From NCBI RefSeq assembly GCF_014696315.1, contig NZ_JACJPX010000005.1, positions 161,158 to 225,157 of the forward strand: DNA of 64,000 bases. The letters are read 5' to 3'. The translations under genes and the position numbers were made by a program. Source of the DNA: Calothrix membranacea FACHB-236. Its GTDB lineage: Bacteria; Cyanobacteriota; Cyanobacteriia; Cyanobacteriales; Nostocaceae. Positions 58,514 to 64,000 of the stretch are shown here, piece by piece (positions within the stretch are counted from its first letter, which is position 1; every line of letters starts with the position of its first letter). The notes under the pieces were generated by a model, which saw only the letters and a program-made list of their open reading frames with translations, was not told the DNA's origin and searched no databases.

Positions 58514-58686
58514 TGGGGACTGGGGATTGGGGATTGGGGATTGGGGATTGGGGATTAGGGATTGGGGATTGGGGATTGGGGATTGGGGAGACGAGGGAGA
58601 TGAGGAGGAAATTTCCGATTACCCATTACCAATTACCCATTACCCATTACCCATTACCAATGCCCCATGCCCAATTCCCAATTCCC
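58513..58686. repeat. GGGGATT and TTACCCA heptad arrays between gcvH and gcvP
   Basis: Starting inside the gcvH stop codon, about ten GGGGATT units run to 58590. Tandem ATTACCC units follow at 58618-58660, then CCCAATT units to 58686. This is the densest repeat block in the window. Confidence 0.9.
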
Positions 58687-58746
58687 CCAACTTATTTACA
58701 TTAGTTATTGCAAAATATTAAATAGTAATATCGGGAGAGCAATTTA

Positions 58747-61671
58747 GTGGTAAGCTACGCCCCTATTCCTAAGTCTAGCGATCGCCAAATCGTGACTGAA
58801 GGGAAACAAAATTTAGATAATTTTAGAAGAAGGCATATTGGGCCTAACTCTGATGATATCGAGCAAATGCTTGGTGTCTTAGGTCTTCCCAGTCTAGATG
58901 TGCTGATAAACAAAACTGTGCCCCAAGCTATTCGGTTGCAAGGGGCATTAAATTTACCAGAAGCACAGACTGAATACGCAGCCCTGGCAAAATTAAAACA
59001 AATTGCTGATAAAAATCAGGTTTTTCGCTCATTCATCGGTATGGGATATTACGATTGCATCACGCCTGCAGTGATTGCCCGTAATATTCTGGAAAATCCC
59101 GGTTGGTATACTGCCTATACTCCCTATCAGCCAGAAATCGCCCAAGGACGCTTGGAAGCGCTGCTGAATTTCCAAACGATGATTATTGATTTAACTGGTT
59201 TGGAAATTGCTAATGCTTCATTACTCGATGAAGCTACAGCCGCAGCAGAGGCTATGAGTTTGAGCTACGGTGTTTGTAAAAATAAGGCAAATACCTATTT
59301 TGTCTCCCGTGATTGTCATCCTCAAACTATCGATGTGCTGCAAACACGGGCTGAACCTTTGGGGATAGATATCATTATTGGTGATCATCAAACCTTTGAT
59401 TTTGAGCAACCAATTTTTGGGGCGGTTCTTCAATACCCCGCTAGCGATGGCACAATCTACGACTACCGCGCTTTTATTGAAAAAGCCCATGCTAAAGGTG
59501 CATTGGTGACGGTAGCAGCTGATCCTCTCAGCTTAACTTTACTGACACCTCCGGGTGAATTTGGTGCTGATATTGCTATTGGTAGTACTCAGCGTTTCGG
59601 TATTCCTTTGGGGTTTGGTGGGCCTCATGCGGCTTATATGGCAACCAAAGAAGAGTATAAGCGGCAAGTGCCAGGGCGAATAGTTGGTGTATCAAAAGAT
59701 GCCCAAGGGAAGCCTGCATTGCGTCTGGCTTTACAAACCCGCGAACAACACATTCGCCGGGAAAAAGCTACGAGTAATATTTGTACTGCTCAAGTCTTGT
59801 TAGCTGTGATGGCGAGTATGTACGCAGTCTATCACGGGCCAGATGGACTAAAGGCGATCGCAGAAAATATCCACAACCTGACGGGAATTTTGGCAGATGG
59901 ATTAAAACGTCTGGGTTACAAAATTAGTTCCGAATCTTTCTTTGATACTCTGCGGGTAGAGTTAGGAACACACAGCCTAGAAAAAATTCTCAAAGGTTCC
60001 CAAGAACGTCATATTAACCTGCGAATTTTTGATGAGACTGCTGTGGGTATCTCTTTAGATGAGACAACTACAGTAGATGACGTTCAAGATTTATTAGAAA
60101 TCTTTGCCTTGGGTAAAGATTTATCTTTCACCATCGCCGAACTGACTGCTGCACCGCTACCTCTATCCCGCAGTAGCAATTACCTAACCCATCCTGTATT
60201 TAACCGCTATCACTCAGAAACTGAGTTATTGCGTTATTTACACAAGCTAGAAACTAAGGATTTGTCTTTAACCACATCGATGATTCCCTTGGGGTCATGC
60301 ACGATGAAGTTAAATGCCACATCTGAGATGATACCAGTCACTTGGCAGGAATTTGGCAAAATTCATCCTTTTGCACCGTCATCTCAAACACGGGGTTATC
60401 AAATCCTCTTCCAGCAAATTGAGGCGTGGTTAGCAGAAATTACTGGGTTTGCAGGAATTTCTCTGCAACCAAATGCGGGTTCTCAAGGCGAATACGCCGG
60501 ACTTTTAGTGATTCGTCACTATCACGAAAGCCGCAAAGAAGGACACCGCAACGTCTGTTTAATTCCTACCTCCGCACATGGAACAAACCCTGCTAGTGCG
60601 GTGATGTGTGGCATGAAAGTTGTCGCCGTCGCCTGTGACGCAGACGGTAATATTGATATTGCTGACCTCAAGGCGAAAGCAGAAAAACATAGTCATGAAC
60701 TCGCTGCCTTGATGGTGACATATCCCTCAACTCATGGCGTGTTCGAGGAAGCAATTCAAGAAATCTGTGAGATTGTCCATAAGCATGGTGGACAAGTGTA
60801 CATGGATGGCGCGAACATGAACGCCCAAGTCGGAATTTGTCGCCCTGGTGATATAGGCGCTGATGTCTGTCACTTAAACTTACACAAAACCTTCTGTATC
60901 CCTCACGGTGGCGGCGGCCCAGGTATGGGCCCCATCGGCGTAGCTTCCCATCTCGTCCCCTTCCTCCCTGGACACGCTGTTATCTCCATTAACAAATCTA
61001 CTCAGCACTCAGCACTCAGCACTCAGCACTCTCAGGGTGCTGTAGCCGCTGCACCTTGGGGAAGTGCAAGTATTTTGGTGATTTCCTGGATGTATATTGC
61101 GATGATGGGTGCAGATGGATTGACAGAAGCAACCAAAGTGGCAATTCTCAACGCCAACTATATAGCCAAGAGACTTGAGGAATATTATCCCGTTTTGTAC
61201 AAAGGGAAAAATGGACTAGTTGCCCATGAATGCATTTTAGATTTGCGATCGCTCAAAAAATCTGCGGGCATCGAAATTGATGATGTTGCGAAGCGGCTAA
61301 TGGACTACGGCTTCCATGCGCCTACTGTCTCCTGGCCTGTGGCAGGTACAATCATGGTGGAACCCACAGAAAGCGAATCGAAAGCAGAATTAGATCGTTT
61401 CTGTGATGCGTTGATTTCTATTCGCCAAGAAATTGCCGAAATTGAATCTGGTAAGGTGGATGCTCAAGATAACCTCTTGAAGAATGCACCCCATACTATC
61501 GAAAGCTTAATTACTGGAGAATGGCAACACTCCTATTCTCGCGAACAAGCTGCTTACCCTGCACCTTGGACAAAAGAACATAAATTCTGGCCTGCTGTTG
61601 GGCGCATTGACGCTGCTTTTGGCGATAGGAATTTTGTTTGTTCTTGTCTGCCGATGGATGCTTATTCGTAG
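58747..61671 (+). CDS. gcvP: Glycine dehydrogenase (decarboxylating), P protein
   Basis: PLP-dependent decarboxylase that loads the glycine methylamine onto GcvH. 974 aa, a fused alpha-beta form. N-terminal [23 protein letters not shown] Lys in [18 protein letters not shown] (about residue 713). Starts with GTG at 58747 behind GGGAGAG. At residues about 750-764, where I expect a short variable loop before the conserved [13 protein letters not shown], there is an insertion ([12 protein letters not shown]) coded by four copies of ACTCAGC at 61000-61027. The frame is intact. Confidence 0.97.
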   Translation: MVSYAPIPKSSDRQIVTEGKQNLDNFRRRHIGPNSDDIEQMLGVLGLPSLDVLINKTVPQAIRLQGALNLPEAQTEYAALAKLKQIADKNQVFRSFIGMGYYDCITPAVIARNILENPGWYTAYTPYQPEIAQGRLEALLNFQTMIIDLTGLEIANASLLDEATAAAEAMSLSYGVCKNKANTYFVSRDCHPQTIDVLQTRAEPLGIDIIIGDHQTFDFEQPIFGAVLQYPASDGTIYDYRAFIEKAHAKGALVTVAADPLSLTLLTPPGEFGADIAIGSTQRFGIPLGFGGPHAAYMATKEEYKRQVPGRIVGVSKDAQGKPALRLALQTREQHIRREKATSNICTAQVLLAVMASMYAVYHGPDGLKAIAENIHNLTGILADGLKRLGYKISSESFFDTLRVELGTHSLEKILKGSQERHINLRIFDETAVGISLDETTTVDDVQDLLEIFALGKDLSFTIAELTAAPLPLSRSSNYLTHPVFNRYHSETELLRYLHKLETKDLSLTTSMIPLGSCTMKLNATSEMIPVTWQEFGKIHPFAPSSQTRGYQILFQQIEAWLAEITGFAGISLQPNAGSQGEYAGLLVIRHYHESRKEGHRNVCLIPTSAHGTNPASAVMCGMKVVAVACDADGNIDIADLKAKAEKHSHELAALMVTYPSTHGVFEEAIQEICEIVHKHGGQVYMDGANMNAQVGICRPGDIGADVCHLNLHKTFCIPHGGGGPGMGPIGVASHLVPFLPGHAVISINKSTQHSALSTQHSQGAVAAAPWGSASILVISWMYIAMMGADGLTEATKVAILNANYIAKRLEEYYPVLYKGKNGLVAHECILDLRSLKKSAGIEIDDVAKRLMDYGFHAPTVSWPVAGTIMVEPTESESKAELDRFCDALISIRQEIAEIESGKVDAQDNLLKNAPHTIESLITGEWQHSYSREQAAYPAPWTKEHKFWPAVGRIDAAFGDRNFVCSCLPMDAYS

Positions 61672-61746
61672 CAACCTCAGTTCTTAAAAATTAAAGCGTT
61701 GCTGAATGAAAGAATGAAAATTTAAAATTTGACTTCTCAAACTCTT

Positions 61747-61776
61747 ACTCTCTGCGCTTCTGCGCCTCTGCGTGAG
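61747..61776. repeat. CTCTGCG/TTCTGCG 9-bp repeats
   Basis: CTCTGCGCTTCTGCGCCTCTGCG, a 9-bp tandem repeat downstream of gcvP. A common dispersed intergenic repeat of cyanobacteria. Confidence 0.6.
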
Positions 61777-61824
61777 ACAAAAATCATCCCATCAATAAGC
61801 AACGCCAAAATTAATAATTCAATC

Positions 61825-61862
61825 TCACGCAAAGACTTTGTACATTTGCGTGATTTTTTATT
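61825..61862 (+). terminator. Intrinsic terminator after gcvP
   Basis: TCACGCAAA-gactttgtaca-TTTGCGTGA followed by TTTTTTATT. A perfect 9-bp stem and a six-T run on the plus strand, 150 bp after the gcvP stop. The run overlaps the end of the converging reductase gene. Confidence 0.75.
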
Positions 61863-62730
61863 CTTTAATTAACGCTGCTAATTCTTCTTTTACAGATAAT
61901 GGCTGATATCCTAATGCAAATGCTTTAGAACTATTTAAAGACACATCTTTCGGTCTAGGTGCTGCCATTTTGATATCTTCTTGGCGACAGCCTTTAAGTG
62001 TCGCATTAGGAATTTCAAATACTTCTACTAGTTGACGCATAAAATCGTAACGTGAAATCCTTTCTTTCCCACCCAAGTGAATTAATCCTTGAACTTTTTC
62101 TAATGCTAATAACAGCCCTTGAACCGCAGTTTTACCACTAACTGGTGTGCGAAATTCATCGATAAATAAACTTAATTCTTTGCCTGCTTGTAATGTTTCT
62201 ATAAATGGCTGTATAAAGCTTTTAGCTGTAGGTGTTGCCATGCCAAACATTAAAGGCATACGGCAGACGGCTGTTTGAGGATATCGTTCTAACATCCCTA
62301 TTTCTGCCTGAACTTTTTGTTCGCCATAAATATTTAAAGGACTTACGGCATCTGTTTCTTCATAGGGAGCATTTAAACCATCAAACACTAAATCAGTTGA
62401 TGTAAACGCACAAGGAATTGCATAATCAGCACAAAGTCCAGCTATGTTGCAGGATGCTGTAACATTAATTGCGTATGATTCTTGAGGATGGTTTTGGCAA
62501 AAGTTTGGTTGAGAAAGGGCAGCAGTATGAATCACTGCTGCTGGTTTTATATCATTAAATATCTGCTTTAATTCTTGAAAATCAGTTAAATTAATTTTTA
62601 AAATTTGGATGCCAGGTATTTCTAGAGAATTAGCAAAATAAGTACCATAAACTTCCCATTCTGGCTTTGCTAGCTGGCAAATATGCCATCCTAAAAAGCC
62701 ACTGGCTCCAGTAACTAGCAGTTTTTTCAT
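61858..62730 (-). CDS. RmlD-like NAD(P)-dependent sugar reductase/epimerase
   Basis: 290-residue short-chain dehydrogenase, extended type. NAD(P)-binding LLVTGASGFLGWHI at the start; the catalytic Tyr-x3-Lys is YGEQK (SPLNIYGEQKVQAE), and the preceding TSTDLVFDG gives the Ser/Thr. Looks like dTDP-4-dehydrorhamnose reductase, the last step of dTDP-rhamnose synthesis, but RmlA/B/C are not nearby. I chose ATG 62730 (MKKLLVTGASG) over the upstream in-frame start at 62760. Confidence 0.85.
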   Translation of the reverse strand: MKKLLVTGASGFLGWHICQLAKPEWEVYGTYFANSLEIPGIQILKINLTDFQELKQIFNDIKPAAVIHTAALSQPNFCQNHPQESYAINVTASCNIAGLCADYAIPCAFTSTDLVFDGLNAPYEETDAVSPLNIYGEQKVQAEIGMLERYPQTAVCRMPLMFGMATPTAKSFIQPFIETLQAGKELSLFIDEFRTPVSGKTAVQGLLLALEKVQGLIHLGGKERISRYDFMRQLVEVFEIPNATLKGCRQEDIKMAAPRPKDVSLNSSKAFALGYQPLSVKEELAALIKE

Positions 62731-62898
62731 ATTTTTATAAAAATTTAAATATACAGTCAATATTAATTTATACCAATTCCAATAATTTTGGCGGCAGATA
62801 AATAATTAGTCAGGACAAAAAATATTGTGTCCCTACTGAAATGGTTGCTAGTGCGTTGCGCTACGCGACAACACACCCTACATTTATATCGACATCCA

Positions 62899-63642
62899 CT
62901 AATGAACTAGCTGTTGAAATTGTTTATCGTTGCGGACTTTATTAAAATCAGTATCTGTTTTCGCCAATTTCTTATATTTATCAGGAGCAAGTTTGATTGC
63001 TTTCTCTAAGTTTTGAATTGCTAGGTCTACATTACCTTGTAAACCATAAGAACAAGCCTTATTGTAATATGCCTGGTGCATATTGGGCTGAATTGCGATC
63101 GCAGTGTCGTAGGATTTCAAACCTTCAGCGTAACTTTGCAGCTTTGTTAAGGCTATTCCACGGTTAATCCAGGCTTCGGATTTTTTAGGCTGGAGGGCGA
63201 TCGCTCTATCAAAGGCGATAATCGCATCTTTGTAGAGCCGTAATGAGGTTAAAGCGTTACCTCGATTGTACCAAGCAATATCTTTATCTGGTCTGAGAGC
63301 TAACGCCCGATCATAGGATGCGATCGCTTCTTTATAACGCTGTAAAGACGTTAACGCATTACCTCGATTAATCCACGCTTCGGGAATGTTCGGTTCAATT
63401 GCGATCGCTTGATCGAATGCTGCTATCGAATCTTGATAGCGACGTGCATCTAGCAGGTTATTAGCTTGCTTTACAAAATCTGCCGCCTTTTGCGAGGATT
63501 GCGTGCCAATTAACTGTTGGGAAATATTACTTTCTTGTACAACTTGTGTGGTGTTATTTGCTGTTGAATTTGCCCAATTACCACAGCCAAATGTAGAGAA
63601 AGTGATAAAGCTAGAGGCAACTAAGCAGCGCCGTAAGACCAT
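62899..63642 (-). CDS. TPR-repeat lipoprotein, 247 aa
   Basis: N-terminal signal ending in a lipobox-like STFGC (Cys20), then about five tetratricopeptide repeats from residue 53 onward (for example AWINRGNALTSLQRYKEAIA and IAWYNRGNALTSLRLYKDAI). The C-terminal 30 residues (LAKTDTDFNKVRNDKQFQQL) match the tail often found after TPRs in these proteins. Protein-protein interaction scaffold in the envelope; partner unknown. Confidence 0.85.
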   Translation of the reverse strand: MVLRRCLVASSFITFSTFGCGNWANSTANNTTQVVQESNISQQLIGTQSSQKAADFVKQANNLLDARRYQDSIAAFDQAIAIEPNIPEAWINRGNALTSLQRYKEAIASYDRALALRPDKDIAWYNRGNALTSLRLYKDAIIAFDRAIALQPKKSEAWINRGIALTKLQSYAEGLKSYDTAIAIQPNMHQAYYNKACSYGLQGNVDLAIQNLEKAIKLAPDKYKKLAKTDTDFNKVRNDKQFQQLVH

Positions 63643-64000
63643 GCTGTACCTACAGAATTCATAAGATCATGCTAAAACTTATTTCTCTTAAAATATAGTA
63701 TCAAAGTACACGAATTTTATAAATTTTTTATTTGGTTTATATAAATTTAATTTTTGCACAAAGGTAACAAAATCATACCATATTGAGTGCTGACAATACA
63801 ATTTATAAGTAGGAAAACCGAATTATTTGAATCGTTCGGTAGCTATACTTAAATTAATGCTTATAAAACTTTATTCTTTCTACAACTATTAGTATTAAAG
63901 CTATAGGAATCCTACTTGAATCTTGCTAAGTATACTGAGAAAGAAGCCTTTGTATAGCAAGCTTCTAGTCAAATCATTTTTTCAAAAATCAAATAGGAAT
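63643..64000. other. Intergenic region at right window edge
   Basis: 358 bp, AT-rich, upstream of the TPR gene. No gene or repeat recognised. Confidence 0.5.

Overview
The window looks like chromosome of a filamentous, Nostocales-type (heterocyst-forming lineage) cyanobacterium. Support comes from photosynthesis genes (psbO, psbE-F-L-J, psaI, the NDH-1 genes ndhC-K-J, and CRR6), many GCGATCGC (HIP1) octamers, and short tandem heptanucleotide repeats between genes. The gene order rubredoxin/ycf48/psbEFLJ/psaI/sigF/psbO/ftsQ/ftsZ/gshB/grx matches what I remember of the Anabaena/Nostoc group. No rRNA, tRNA, CRISPR array or complete insertion sequence was seen.

Layout. 1-1.7 kb: the 3' end of a nonribosomal peptide synthetase (adenylation C-terminus, carrier, thioesterase), followed by a 21-bp-periodic repeat. 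2-4 kb: a GIY-YIG protein and a 395-bp miniature transposon with Tn7/Tn5053-type ends. 4.1-8.6 kb: a photosynthetic block with ndhCKJ on the minus strand, rubredoxin-ycf48-psbEFLJ on the plus strand, and psaI convergent to them. 8.7-16.1 kb, all minus: a large Pro/Glu-rich protein, a small conserved protein, a proline-rich lipoprotein with a PilP-like tail, sigF and psbO. Just upstream of psbO lies a roughly 340-nt highly structured segment, a candidate HEARO/omega-RNA without a nuclease gene. 17-24 kb: a two-gene unit of a P-loop ATPase and a 1676-aa STAND/TPR/14-WD40 protein. 25-28 kb: ftsQ and ftsZ. 28.6-30 kb: grx-gshB.

30.5-45 kb: PEP-CTERM protein, 2OG-Fe(II) oxygenase, hflX, ctpA, ispG, a nicotinamidase-like hydrolase, a LysM/M23 peptidase, a Deg-type protease, scpB, ispD and a GT9 glycosyltransferase. 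46-55.6 kb: an orphan protein, crr6, a PerR-type Fur regulator, a pseudo-receiver/DUF3685 protein, a phytol-kinase-like membrane protein, an FAD oxidoreductase lacking the CxxxxC disulfide, cobD and HU. 56-61.7 kb: a lumenal pentapeptide protein and the glycine cleavage genes gcvT-gcvH-gcvP, with heptad repeats in both intergenic gaps and one repeat array inside gcvP. 61.8-63.6 kb: an RmlD-like reductase and a TPR lipoprotein.

Functional links: ndhCKJ and crr6 both serve NDH-1. Rubredoxin, Ycf48 and psbEFLJ form a photosystem II assembly set. ispD and ispG are two steps of the MEP pathway, and gcvTHP encode three of the four glycine cleavage proteins. The items most worth a second look are the Tn7-like miniature element (3489-3883), the orphan omega-RNA-like locus beside psbO (about 16158-16500), the ATPase/STAND-WD40 pair, and heptad repeats that have become coding sequence in two genes.
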